64,000 nt of DNA from an uncultured Collinsella sp. (GTDB lineage Bacteria; Actinomycetota; Coriobacteriia; Coriobacteriales; Coriobacteriaceae): NCBI GenBank assembly GCA_958443265.1, contig CAUCKA010000009.1, positions 1 to 64,000 on the forward strand. Direction: 5' to 3'. This document shows positions 1 to 9,083 of the stretch, piece after piece. The notes beneath the pieces were generated by a model. The model did not search any database, was not told the DNA's origin, and worked only from the letters and a program-made list of their open reading frames with translations. Within the stretch, counting starts at the first letter, position 1. Each line of letters opens with the position of its first letter. Made by a program: the position numbers and the translations under genes.

Positions 1-165
1 TACGGTCTCTGCCGCGATTTGAATCTGAATAAAGGAAACGTGTACGCATATTTAGCCGGTGATGACTCAAAGGTGAGCAGGGAGACGGCGCGCCGCATTA
101 TGGAATATGCGGAGGAGAGGGGCGCCCAAGAAGGGGCCGGGCGCCCGGTGCGTATGGCGGGGTAA
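1..165 (+). CDS. C-terminal fragment of a helix-turn-helix type protein (cut by window edge)
   Basis: An open frame runs from the first base to a TAA at 163-165 and encodes 54 residues. The part around NKGNVYAYLAGDDSKVSRET looks like the recognition half of a helix-turn-helix, followed by a helix (RRIMEYAEERG) and a basic, disordered tail. This would fit a small DNA-binding regulator. The N-terminus lies outside the window, so family and partner cannot be named. It is followed by about 50 bases and then rmuC. Confidence 0.5.
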   Translation, partial: YGLCRDLNLNKGNVYAYLAGDDSKVSRETARRIMEYAEERGAQEGAGRPVRMAG

Positions 166-216
166 GATTGATCGCGGTTTTGATTGGTGCTCGATTGGGT
201 TTGTTGGGCGGAGTTT

Positions 217-1572
217 ATGTCTGCTATTGATATTGTGCTTGTTGTGATCGCCTTGGTGGCGGTGGGGGTTGCTGTGGCTTGCGCCCTCCAGCTCAAGAGC
301 CTGCGTGCCGAGTTGCGGGAGCGTGGCGACAGTAGCGCGGAAACGCTGGCAGCACTCGAGCAGGCCAACAACGCGCTCGATGCCCTGAACGTCGCGCTGG
401 CCGAAACTCGCCGCACGGCCAATGCCATCGCGCAGCAGCAGACGACCGATGCGGCCGTGGAGCAGCAACGTTACCTGACCATCGCACGTGAGTTTTCGCA
501 AGCTGGTGACCGGATGGATGACCTGCGCCGCGAGACGGCCCAACAGCTCGGTGCCAACCGCGAGGGTATCGAGCATCGCCTGGACAAGGTGCGCGAAACG
601 GTCGATGCTCAGCTGGGCGCCATCCGCAAAGACAACAACGTGCAGCTCGATCAAATGCGTGCGACGGTGGACGAGAAGCTCTCCCGCACGCTCAACGACC
701 GACTGTCGGCATCGTTTAAGCAGGTGAGCGACCAGCTCGAGGCCGTGTACAAGGGCCTGGGCGACATGCAGTCCATCGCCACCGGCGTGGGCGACCTTAA
801 GCGCGTGCTGGGCAACGTGAAGGCGCGTGGCATTTTGGGCGAGGTGCAGCTGGGTGCAATTCTGGCGGACATCCTTACGCCCGACCAGTATCTGGAAAAC
901 GTCGCCACCAAGCCCGGCGCCTCGGAGCGCGTTGAGTTTGCCGTCAAGCTGCCGGTGGACGAGGGCGATCCCGTGCTGCTGCCGATCGACTCCAAATTCC
1001 CGGGCGACGCGTACGAGCACTTGCTCGACGCGCAGGAGTCGGGCGATGCGGAGACCGTGGCGGCTGCGCGCAAGACGCTCGACACCATGGTCAAGCGCGA
1101 GGCAAAGGACATTTGCGAAAAGTACCTGAGTGTGCCGGCAACGACCAACTTTGGCATCATGTTCGTGCCGTTTGAAGGGCTGTACGCCGAGGTCGTCAGC
1201 CGCTCCGGGCTTATCGAGACCCTGGGCCGCGACTATCACGTCAACGTTGCCGGCCCCAGCACCATGGCGGCCATTCTCAACAGCCTGCAGATGAGCTACC
1301 AGACGTTTAGGCTGCAAAAACGCACCGACGATGTACTGCGAGTGCTCTCCGCCGTCAAGGCCGAGCTGCCGCGCTATCAAAAGGCGCTGCGCCGCGCCCA
1401 GCAGCAGATCGAGACCGCGGGTAAAACGGTCGAGGGCATTATCACCACGCGCACCAACGTCATGGAGCGCAAGCTCAAGGATATCGACGCGCTGGAAGAC
1501 GCCGACCAAGCCGATGAGATCTTGGGACTCACGCCCGCGGGCCTTTCCACAGACCAAGAAGACGAGGACTAA
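217..1572 (+). CDS. rmuC: RmuC-family DNA recombination protein
   Basis: The protein has 451 residues. An N-terminal membrane segment (about residues 5-25, from IDIVLVVIALVAVG) is followed by a long coiled coil (about 30-190) and the RmuC domain (about 200-420, with RGILGEVQLGAIL and LPIDSKFPGDAYEHLL). RmuC proteins limit inversions between short inverted repeats and have a predicted nuclease-like fold; the biochemical activity is not firmly known. I chose ATG at 217, preceded by GGCGGAG, over a TTG at 184 that has no ribosome-binding site and would put charged residues before the membrane anchor. A strong terminator hairpin follows the stop, so the gene is probably transcribed alone. Confidence 0.9.
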   Translation: MSAIDIVLVVIALVAVGVAVACALQLKSLRAELRERGDSSAETLAALEQANNALDALNVALAETRRTANAIAQQQTTDAAVEQQRYLTIAREFSQAGDRMDDLRRETAQQLGANREGIEHRLDKVRETVDAQLGAIRKDNNVQLDQMRATVDEKLSRTLNDRLSASFKQVSDQLEAVYKGLGDMQSIATGVGDLKRVLGNVKARGILGEVQLGAILADILTPDQYLENVATKPGASERVEFAVKLPVDEGDPVLLPIDSKFPGDAYEHLLDAQESGDAETVAAARKTLDTMVKREAKDICEKYLSVPATTNFGIMFVPFEGLYAEVVSRSGLIETLGRDYHVNVAGPSTMAAILNSLQMSYQTFRLQKRTDDVLRVLSAVKAELPRYQKALRRAQQQIETAGKTVEGIITTRTNVMERKLKDIDALEDADQADEILGLTPAGLSTDQEDED

Positions 1573-1580
1573 TTGCAACA

Positions 1581-1626
1581 AGGCAGCGGGGCACCGGCGC
1601 AAACGCGGGCACCCCGCTGCCTTTCA
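1581..1626 (+). terminator. Rho-independent terminator after rmuC
   Basis: An 11-bp perfect stem (AGGCAGCGGGG at 1581-1591 pairing with CCCCGCTGCCT at 1612-1622) is followed by TTT and lies just after the rmuC stop. Confidence 0.7.
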
Positions 1627-1699
1627 CATCGCGCTTGCCTGAAGTGCGCTTTAGTGTGCAACAATGGCGTTTCGCCCTATCAGACGCGAAAGGAAGCCC

Positions 1700-3501
1700 A
1701 TGTCTCAGAGAAACACCAGTCCGCTGAAACGCTCCACCGTGCGCCGCACGCTGCAGCGGTTTTGGGGTGTCACGCGCACGCAGCCGCTGATTGTCTTTCT
1801 CTCGGTGTTCTCGTCGGCGGCTACATCTTTTTGCTGACGTTTGCCAATACCTATGTGATGGCCCTCATTGTCGACCGCGTTCAAGCCGGTCCCGTGGCGG
1901 GTGATCAGGTGTTTGAGGTCTTCGGCCCCTATATCCTGGCGCTCGTACTCGTTAACCTGGTGGGCCAAATCCTCTCCAAACTGCAGGACTACACCGTCTA
2001 CAAGCTCGAGATTGCGGGCAACTATCACCTGGCGCGCCTGTGCTTCGACACGCTCTCCAATCAATCCATGACATTTCACACCAGCCGCTTTGGCGGATCG
2101 CTCGTGAGCCAGACGAGCCGTTTTATGAGCGGCTATACGGGGCTGGTCGACGTGACGGTGTATTCGCTCATCCCCACCATCACCTCGGTCATCTGCACGG
2201 TGGCGGCGCTCGCCCCGGTGGTGCCGACGTTTACCGTGATCCTGGTGTGCATCATGGCCGTCTACATCGCGTTTGTCTGGCTTATGTACAAGCGCATCAT
2301 GCCGCTTTCGGCCGCGACGTCCGCCGCGCAGAACAAGCTCTCGGGCGTGCTCTCCGACGCGGTCACGAACATCTTGGCCGTCAAGACCTGCGGGCGCGAG
2401 GACTTTGAACGTGATCTGTTCGACGCCGCTGATCGTGCCGCGCGCGATGCCGAGACGGTCTCGATGCACGCCATGATGCAGCGCAACTTTACGACCTCGG
2501 GCCTTATCGTCATCACCATGGCCGTGGTGAGTGTGTTCGTGGCGGGCGGCAACGCGTGGTTTGGCATCTCGGCCGGCTCGCTCGTCATGATCTTTACCTA
2601 CACGTATAACCTCACCATGCGTCTGAACTACGTGAGCTCCATGATGCAGCGTATCAACCGCGCGCTGGGTGACGCCGCCGAGATGACGCGCGTGCTGGAC
2701 GAGCCGCGCCTGGTGGCGGACGACGAGCATGCTCCCGAGCTTAAGGTGGCCGAGGGCGCGATTGATTTTGAACACTTGAGCTTTGCCTATCGTGACGCCG
2801 CGGCGGGCGAGAGCGTATTCGACGACTTGACGCTCCATGTGGCGGCGGGCCAGCGCGTGGGCCTGGTGGGCAAATCGGGCTCGGGCAAGACGACGCTTAC
2901 CAAGCTGTTGCTGCGCTTGGACGATGTGCAGGGCGGCCGCGTGCTCGTGGACGGCCAGGACGTCTCGCGCTGTACGCAGCAGAGTCTTCGCCGTCAGGTG
3001 GCCTACGTGCCACAGGAGGCGCTGTTGTTCCACCGCTCCATTCGCGAGAATATCGCCTACGGCCGCCCCGACGCCACCGACGAGCAAATTCGTGAGGCGG
3101 CGCGCCTGGCCAATGCCCTGGAGTTTATCGACCGCCTGCCCCATGGCTTTGACACCATGGTGGGCGAGCGCGGCGTCAAGCTTTCGGGCGGCCAGCGCCA
3201 GCGCGTGGCCATTGCCCGTGCCATCCTCACCGACGCGCCGATTCTGGTACTCGACGAGGCGACGTCTGCCCTCGATAGCGAGTCCGAGGCGTTGGTGCAG
3301 GAAGCTCTCGAGAACCTGATGCGCGGCCGCACCTCCATTGTGGTGGCGCATCGCCTGTCCACCGTGGCGGCGCTCGACCGCATCGTGGTGCTGGCGGATG
3401 GCGAGATCGTCGAGGACGGCACGCATGTGCAGCTCGTCGAGGCGGGCGGCGAGTACGCGAGCCTGTGGAGCCGTCAGACCGGCGCATTCTTGGAGGCGTA
3501 A
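1700..3501 (+). CDS. ABC transporter, fused permease-ATPase, with apparent frameshift near the 5' end
   Basis: This is a half-transporter ABC exporter: six membrane segments, then an ATPase domain. Walker A (GKSGSGKTT) is at 2869-2895, the LSGGQRQR signature at 3181-3204 and Walker B (ILVLDEATSALD) at about 3241. The best start is ATG 1700, behind AAAGGAAG, encoding MSQRNTSPLKRSTVRRTLQ. That frame hits TGA at 1835-1837. The rest of the protein (GGYIFLLTFANTYVM onward) is in the next frame, which has no sensible start. The first membrane helix reads through only if one base is added near 1812-1825. Substrate unknown; the nearest relatives are multidrug or lipid exporters. A downstream start (GTG/ATG at 1855-1858) would lose the first helix. 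Either a one-base sequence error or a real lesion. Confidence 0.8.
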
Positions 3502-3564
3502 ACGTCTCGGACGTGGGACAATTGTGCCCATAAGTTTATTGTGCCATTGAGCCGAGGAGTCGTT

Positions 3565-4230
3565 ATGCCACGCGAGACCAATGCCGCCAAGCGCGAGCGC
3601 GCCATCGAGGTGTGTGAGCGCCTCAACCGTCGCTATGGCCCGGTCGAGTGCTTTTTGGACCACGAGAATCCCTTCCGCCTGCTGATCGCGGTGCTGCTTT
3701 CGGCGCAAACGACCGATGCGCAGGTCAACAAAGTGACGCCGCGGCTGTTTGCCCAGTGGCCCACGCCCGAGGCCATGGCCGGGGCGAGCGTAGCTGACGT
3801 GGCGGACACCATCAAGTCGCTCGGCTTTTATAAGAGTAAGGCCAAGCACGCCGTGGAGGCCGCGCAGATGATCGTCGCCGACTATGGCGGCGAGGTGCCG
3901 GCCGACATGAAGGAACTCGTGAAGCTGCCGGGCGTGGGACGCAAGACGGCGAACATCGTGCTCAACGTGGGGTATGGCATCGTGGAGGGCATTGCGGTGG
4001 ACACGCACGTCAACCGCATTGCGCACCGCTTGATGCTGAGTCCCAAGACGCATGCCAAGGAGCCGCTCAAGACCGAGCAGGATCTGCTCAAGATTTTGCC
4101 GCGCGAGTATTGGGAGTCGGTCAACCATCAGTGGATCACCTTCGGTCGCGAGATCTGCGACGCCCGCAAACCCAAGTGTGACGAGTGCCCGCTGGCAGAT
4201 TTGTGCCCCAGCGTGCGCGTAGCGGGGTAG
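3565..4230 (+). CDS. nth: Endonuclease III (DNA glycosylase/AP lyase)
   Basis: The protein has 221 residues, close to the family norm. Endonuclease III removes oxidised pyrimidines in base-excision repair and cuts the abasic site by beta-elimination. The helix-hairpin-helix LPGVGRKTA (121-129) carries the catalytic Lys127, and Asp146 sits in VDTHVNR. Four cysteines at 198, 205, 208 and 214 (C-x6-C-x2-C-x5-C) match the 4Fe-4S loop. The ATG at 3565 follows GAGGAG; an in-frame start at 3541 would add eight unconserved residues. Downstream is mfd, another repair gene, but a hairpin with a short T run separates them. Confidence 0.96.
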   Translation: MPRETNAAKRERAIEVCERLNRRYGPVECFLDHENPFRLLIAVLLSAQTTDAQVNKVTPRLFAQWPTPEAMAGASVADVADTIKSLGFYKSKAKHAVEAAQMIVADYGGEVPADMKELVKLPGVGRKTANIVLNVGYGIVEGIAVDTHVNRIAHRLMLSPKTHAKEPLKTEQDLLKILPREYWESVNHQWITFGREICDARKPKCDECPLADLCPSVRVAG

Positions 4231-4334
4231 GGCGGAACGCATCTTCGTCTGGCGTTTTTTGCGGGGCTGGGTTTGCCCTTGAGCCGGAGTCCTCTCCATG
4301 CGCTACCATGACAGACAATGTATTTGACGTACGA

Positions 4335-4361
4335 CCCGCCGAGCTTGCCCCGGCGGGCTTT
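4335..4361 (+). terminator. Terminator between nth and mfd
   Basis: CCCGCCG (4335-4341) pairs with CGGCGGG (4351-4357) and is followed by CTTTT. It lies 26 bases before the mfd start codon, so it probably ends nth transcripts and may sit inside an mfd leader. Confidence 0.5.
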
Positions 4362-4387
4362 TGGCGTTGCGATGCCGGAGGAACAGC

Positions 4388-7300
4388 ATGCTCATTCACC
4401 GTATAGCCGCGCAGCTCTACACTGCCGAGGCGCTGCAGACCGTCGAGGCCGGACTCGATGCCGGCGAGGACGTGACGCTGGCCGTGTCGCAGTCGGGCCG
4501 CACGCTGATGGCGGCCGCCCAGTTTGCGCGCCGTCCGCGCCCGACGGTCTACATTGTGAGCGGCGAGGATGCGGTCGATCGCGCCGCTCGTAGCCTTGCC
4601 GCCTACGTGGGCCTGGCGCATGTGTGCCGTTTCCCCGAGCGCAAGGATTATCCGTGGCGCGAGCAGGCGCCCGACGACGCCGTGGTAGCGCAGCGATGCG
4701 AGGCTCTGGGGCGCATCGTGCGCGGGGACAACTGCATCATGGTTGCCTCGGCCCGCGCGCTGCTGCGCTGCGTGCCGCCGGTCGAGAGCCACTACTGGGA
4801 GTCCACGACCTTTGCGGTGGGCGAGGAGATTCCTTTTGACGAGGTGCCGCATCGCCTGGTGGGCATGGGCTACACCAATGCCGGCGCCGCTGATGCACCC
4901 GGTCTGTTCCGCATTCACGGCGACACCGTCGAGGTGTTCCCCGCACAAGAGAAAGCGCCCGTGCGCATTGAGTTCTTTGGCGACGAGATCGACCGCATCC
5001 GCCGCATGGTGAGCTCAACGGGGCAGACCATCGGCAACGAGGACAGTATCGAGATCTTCCCGTGCCGCGAGCTGGCGCTTACCGACGAGGCGGTCCACAA
5101 CATGCATGTGGCGCTCTATCGCGCCAGCCAGGACGACAGCAAGCTGGCAGCGCTGCTCGAGATGGTGGATGCGCGCATCGTCACGCCCGAGCTCGACCGC
5201 TTTTTGCCGGTGATGTACGGCCGGACCGTGAGCCCGCTGGCACACGTGAGCGGCAAGGCGCTCGTGGTCCTGTCCGAGCCGCGCTCGCTGTTCGACGACT
5301 GTCTGCGCGCCTACGAGGATATCGAGGCGCGTGCCGGCGAGGCAGGGATTGACCGCCTGGATGGTCTGTACGTGCGCGCCCAACAGCTCGATTTTGGTGC
5401 CCAGCAGCGCCTGAACTATGTGAGCCTCATCCGTGCCGGTGGTGCGGTGACGGCCGAGCTCAAGATTGAGCAGCCGGCCATCGCAGGCTCGGACAACCGT
5501 TTTATGACGCGCATCCAGGAGGTCGTGGGCAAGCGCTATGCCTGCGTGTTTGCCATCCCCGACCGCGGTGCGCGCGGGTCGATGGAGCTCACCTTTGGCG
5601 ACGAGGGCATAACCTTTGAGGAGTCGCTGACCGCGGCGCCCGAAAACGCGGGCGCTATTGGCGACCGCGTGCGCGTGGCGGCGGCGGATTCTGCCGATCG
5701 CGCCGCCCGCCAGGAGGCCCATGCTTCCATTCGCGAGCGTAAGGCCGATGCACTCAACGCCCGCTCGCTCGAGGCGGGCGCCGCGCAGGCTGCCGCCGGC
5801 GCCGCCGTGCCCACCATCTCGCGCGGGCGTGTGACCTTTGTGGATGCCGCCCTGCCGCAGGGTGTGGTGGTGCCCGACGCCAACCTGGCCGTGTTTTCAA
5901 TCGCCGACCTCAACGCCCGCATGGACGCCAACCGCGCGCGCAGCCGCCGCAAGGTGGACATTACGCAGATTACCTTCCCGTTTAAGCCGGGCGACTACGT
6001 GGTGCACGCTACCCACGGCATCGCGCTCTTTAGCGAGATCGCGCGCCAGGAAGTGGGCGGCAAGGAACGCGACTACTTTTTGCTGGAATATGCCGATGGC
6101 GACAAGCTCTACGTGCCGCTTGAGCAGGTCGACCGCATCACGCGCTATGTTGGCCCCGACGGCGACAAGCCGCGCCTGACCAGGCTCAACACCGCCGACT
6201 GGACGCGTGCCACCAATAAGGCGCGCAAGAACGCCAAAAAGCTGGCATTTGACCTGGTCGATTTGTATACGCGCCGCTCGTCGATTACCGGTATCGCCTG
6301 CCCGCCCGATACGCCCGAGCAGATTGAGATGGAGGAGAGCTTCCCCTACGACGAGACGCGCGACCAGCTGGAGGCCATCGCCGACATCAAGGCCGACATG
6401 GAGGCGCCCAAGCCCATGGACCGCCTGCTGTGCGGCGACGTAGGCTTTGGCAAGACCGAGGTCGCCCTGCGCGCGGCGTTTAAGTGCGTGGACTCCGGCC
6501 GCCAGGTCATGGTGCTCTGCCCCACGACCATTCTGGCCCAGCAGCACTACGAGACGTTCTTTGAGCGTTTTGCCCCGTTTGGCCTCGAGGTCGAGGTGCT
6601 CAGCCGCTTCCGCACGCCGACGCAGCAAAAGCGCGCGCTCAAGGCGTTTGCCGAGGGCACGATCGATGTGCTCATCGGCACGCACCGCCTGCTTTCGGCC
6701 GATGTGAACCCCAAGAACCTGGGCCTGGTGATCATCGACGAAGAGCAGCGCTTTGGCGTGCAGCACAAGGAACAGCTCAAGAATCTGCGCGAGCAGATTG
6801 ACGTGCTCACGCTTTCAGCAACGCCCATCCCGCGTACCATGCAGATGGCTACGAGTGGCGTGCGCGACATGAGCCTGATCACCACGCCGCCGACCGGGCG
6901 TCGTCCCGTGATCGTGCACGTGGGGGAGTACGACCCCGATGTGGTGAGCGCGGCGATTCGTCTGGAGGTGGGCCGCGGCGGTCAGGTGTACTACGTGTCC
7001 AACCGCGTCAAGACCATCGATGACGCCGTGGCGCGCGTGCACGAGGCCGCGCCCGAGGCGCGCGTGGGTGTGGCGCACGGCAAGATGAGCCCGCGCGAGG
7101 TCGAGGACGTGATGATCGAGTTCGCGACCAAAAAGATCGACGTGCTCATCGCCACGACCATCGTGGAGAGCGGCATCGACAACGCGACCGCCAACACGCT
7201 CATCATCGAGGATTCGCAACGTTTGGGCCTGGCGCAGCTCTACCAGCTCAAGGGCCGCGTGGGCCGCTCTGCCACGCAGGCCTACGCGTACTTTATGTTC

Positions 7301-8020
7301 CCGGGCGAGCTGCCACTCACCGAGGAGGCCACGGCGCGCCTGACCGCACTTTCCGAGTTCCAGGACCTGGGCAGCGGCATGCGCATCGCCATGCGCGACC
7401 TGGAGATTCGCGGCGCCGGCTCGCTTATGGGCGCCGAGCAGCACGGCAACCTGTCGAGCGTAGGCTTTGACCTGTTTACACAGATGCTGGGACAGGCCGT
7501 GGCCGAGGCGCGCGGCGACGACGATGCCGGCGTGGAGGCGGCGAGCGTGGGCATCAACCTGCCGGCCGACTACTTCTTGTCCGAGGAGTACTTGCCGGCG
7601 GTGGATCAGCGCGTGCTCGTGTACCGTAAGCTCGCGGCGGCCGAGGACCTGGAGAGCATCGACGAGGTGCAGGAAGAGACCGAGGCTGCGCATGGCGAGC
7701 TGCCGTTGGCGGGGCTCAACCTGTTCAACCGCGCTCGCATCCGTATCCGCGGCGAGCGCTTGGGGCTCGAGAGCGTCACGCTCAGCGGTGGGCGTATCAC
7801 GTTTTTGGGCGTCGACGTGCCCAAGAAGGTGGCCTTTGAGTTCAAGACTCGCTATGGCGCGGTGAACTTTCCCAAGAGCCGCAAGCTATCGGTGCCCTAC
7901 AAGGCGGGCGCCGGTGCGGGCAGCGGCCTGGGTCGCGGCCTCGATGCCAACGACGGCACCGGCCCCGTGGCCGCGGCGCTCATGCTGCTGCAGCAGTTGG
8001 GCGCTACTGACGATGACTAA
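4388..8020 (+). CDS. mfd: Transcription-repair coupling factor
   Basis: The protein has 1210 residues. Mfd removes RNA polymerase stalled at lesions and recruits UvrA. A UvrB-like N-terminal module covers about residues 1-340. An alanine-rich linker lies at about 430-490. The RNA-polymerase-interacting domain is at about 530-600 (GDYVVHATHGIALF). The RecG-like translocase has Walker A GDVGFGKTE near 681 and the DEEQ box near 781, and a C-terminal TRCF domain follows. The start at 4388 follows GGAGGA with good spacing; an upstream in-frame ATG at 4361 lies in the preceding hairpin. The alanine/arginine-rich linker is longer than in E. coli and is probably flexible. Confidence 0.97.
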   Translation: MLIHRIAAQLYTAEALQTVEAGLDAGEDVTLAVSQSGRTLMAAAQFARRPRPTVYIVSGEDAVDRAARSLAAYVGLAHVCRFPERKDYPWREQAPDDAVVAQRCEALGRIVRGDNCIMVASARALLRCVPPVESHYWESTTFAVGEEIPFDEVPHRLVGMGYTNAGAADAPGLFRIHGDTVEVFPAQEKAPVRIEFFGDEIDRIRRMVSSTGQTIGNEDSIEIFPCRELALTDEAVHNMHVALYRASQDDSKLAALLEMVDARIVTPELDRFLPVMYGRTVSPLAHVSGKALVVLSEPRSLFDDCLRAYEDIEARAGEAGIDRLDGLYVRAQQLDFGAQQRLNYVSLIRAGGAVTAELKIEQPAIAGSDNRFMTRIQEVVGKRYACVFAIPDRGARGSMELTFGDEGITFEESLTAAPENAGAIGDRVRVAAADSADRAARQEAHASIRERKADALNARSLEAGAAQAAAGAAVPTISRGRVTFVDAALPQGVVVPDANLAVFSIADLNARMDANRARSRRKVDITQITFPFKPGDYVVHATHGIALFSEIARQEVGGKERDYFLLEYADGDKLYVPLEQVDRITRYVGPDGDKPRLTRLNTADWTRATNKARKNAKKLAFDLVDLYTRRSSITGIACPPDTPEQIEMEESFPYDETRDQLEAIADIKADMEAPKPMDRLLCGDVGFGKTEVALRAAFKCVDSGRQVMVLCPTTILAQQHYETFFERFAPFGLEVEVLSRFRTPTQQKRALKAFAEGTIDVLIGTHRLLSADVNPKNLGLVIIDEEQRFGVQHKEQLKNLREQIDVLTLSATPIPRTMQMATSGVRDMSLITTPPTGRRPVIVHVGEYDPDVVSAAIRLEVGRGGQVYYVSNRVKTIDDAVARVHEAAPEARVGVAHGKMSPREVEDVMIEFATKKIDVLIATTIVESGIDNATANTLIIEDSQRLGLAQLYQLKGRVGRSATQAYAYFMFPGELPLTEEATARLTALSEFQDLGSGMRIAMRDLEIRGAGSLMGAEQHGNLSSVGFDLFTQMLGQAVAEARGDDDAGVEAASVGINLPADYFLSEEYLPAVDQRVLVYRKLAAAEDLESIDEVQEETEAAHGELPLAGLNLFNRARIRIRGERLGLESVTLSGGRITFLGVDVPKKVAFEFKTRYGAVNFPKSRKLSVPYKAGAGAGSGLGRGLDANDGTGPVAAALMLLQQLGATDDD

Positions 8021-8030
8021 CAAGTAAGTC

Positions 8031-8135
8031 GGTGGGACAAAGTTATCAGTAGTTTTTGTCCCAGGTGCGATAGTCGCATCGAGCCTGTCAACGCAAGCGA
8101 CCCTGGGAAAAAACTACTGATAACTTTGTCCCACC
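8031..8135. repeat. Intergenic inverted repeat of about 32 bp arms
   Basis: The left arm (8031-8063, starting GGTGGGACAAAGTTATCAG) and right arm (8104-8135, ending TAACTTTGTCCCACC) are reverse complements except for a short gap, with 40 bases between them. It lies between mfd and the PAP2 gene. It resembles a small palindromic mobile repeat or a paired-end hairpin; no coding potential. A terminator role for mfd is possible, but there is no T run. Confidence 0.75.
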
Positions 8136-8174
8136 ACGTTGCGGGTCGACCCTTCGCCCGATCGAAAGGAAAGC

Positions 8175-9038
8175 ATGTTCGGATACATCTATAAGAAAGA
8201 TGTCGCCATGATCGCGGTCGTCCTGTGCCTTTGTCTGTGCGTGGGCAGCTTCTTCGATTATCAGATCTCGAGCGCGCTGTTCAACATCGGCAGCATGTAC
8301 GGCCGCTTTATCGAGGCCGCCGGCGAGCTGCCGTTCGAGCTGACGGCAAGCGTCGCAGGCGTCATGCTCGTGCGCGCGGTGCGTCCCGACTCCAGGGGGA
8401 GCAAATGGCTCGCCGTGCTCGGCATCCTCGTCAACGTTGGCCTGGCCGGCTACGAGATCGTCTCGTCCCTGAAGGTTGGCGGCAAACTCATCGCGTTTCA
8501 GCTGGTGCTGACGTTTGTGCTGGTCATCGCCGCCAATCTTATCGTCTATCGTCTCACGCGCGACACCGAGCCCAAAGAGCTCACGCGCTGGGCGTTGATG
8601 GTGCTCGCCGTGTGGGTCGCCCAGGCCATTATCCTCAACGTGATCGTCAAGCCGCTGTGGTCGCGCCCGCGCATGCGCGTGATCGAGGTCACGCCGGGGC
8701 TCGATTTTCAGCCGTGGTGGGTGATCGGCAACCCCGACAAGTGGGCCTATATCGCCGCCGGCGTGATCAAGGACGGCTTTAAGTCGTTCGCGAGCGGACA
8801 CACGGCGCACGCGGCGATCGGCCTTATGCTCGCCGGGCTTCCCGCGGCGGCCTTTAAGGAAAAGCCGTCGCGCCGCCGCGTGGTCTTTTGGGTCGCCGCT
8901 GTGGTCGCGGCGCTCGTCGCCTTTGGTCGCATCGTGATCGGCGCGCACTTTTTGAGTGACGTGAGCTGCGGCTTTGCCTTGGTGCTGGCGCTTGAGTGCC
9001 TTGCTGCGCGCATTGCCTATCCGGGCGGCGTACAATAG
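8175..9038 (+). CDS. PAP2-family membrane phosphatase
   Basis: The protein has 287 residues with about six membrane segments. The acid-phosphatase signature is present: a basic segment with KPLWSRPRMR, SFASGHTAHAA (catalytic SGH), and GRIVIGAHFLSDV with the last catalytic His and Asp. Members dephosphorylate lipid phosphates such as undecaprenyl pyrophosphate or phosphatidate at the outer membrane face. The exact substrate cannot be read from sequence. ATG 8175 follows GAAAGGA; an in-frame ATG at 8139 falls beside the inverted repeat and lacks a ribosome site. It is followed 45 bases later by the aldolase gene, possibly co-transcribed. Confidence 0.85.
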   Translation: MFGYIYKKDVAMIAVVLCLCLCVGSFFDYQISSALFNIGSMYGRFIEAAGELPFELTASVAGVMLVRAVRPDSRGSKWLAVLGILVNVGLAGYEIVSSLKVGGKLIAFQLVLTFVLVIAANLIVYRLTRDTEPKELTRWALMVLAVWVAQAIILNVIVKPLWSRPRMRVIEVTPGLDFQPWWVIGNPDKWAYIAAGVIKDGFKSFASGHTAHAAIGLMLAGLPAAAFKEKPSRRRVVFWVAAVVAALVAFGRIVIGAHFLSDVSCGFALVLALECLAARIAYPGGVQ

Positions 9039-9083
9039 CCCCATCTGAATCATCGGGCTCGTGCCCGGCTAGAGAGGATTACC

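Noticed and set aside
1705..4299. 864-codon minus-strand frame over the ABC transporter and nth
   Set aside because: It is a shadow of two recognised genes, with no ribosome site or motif.
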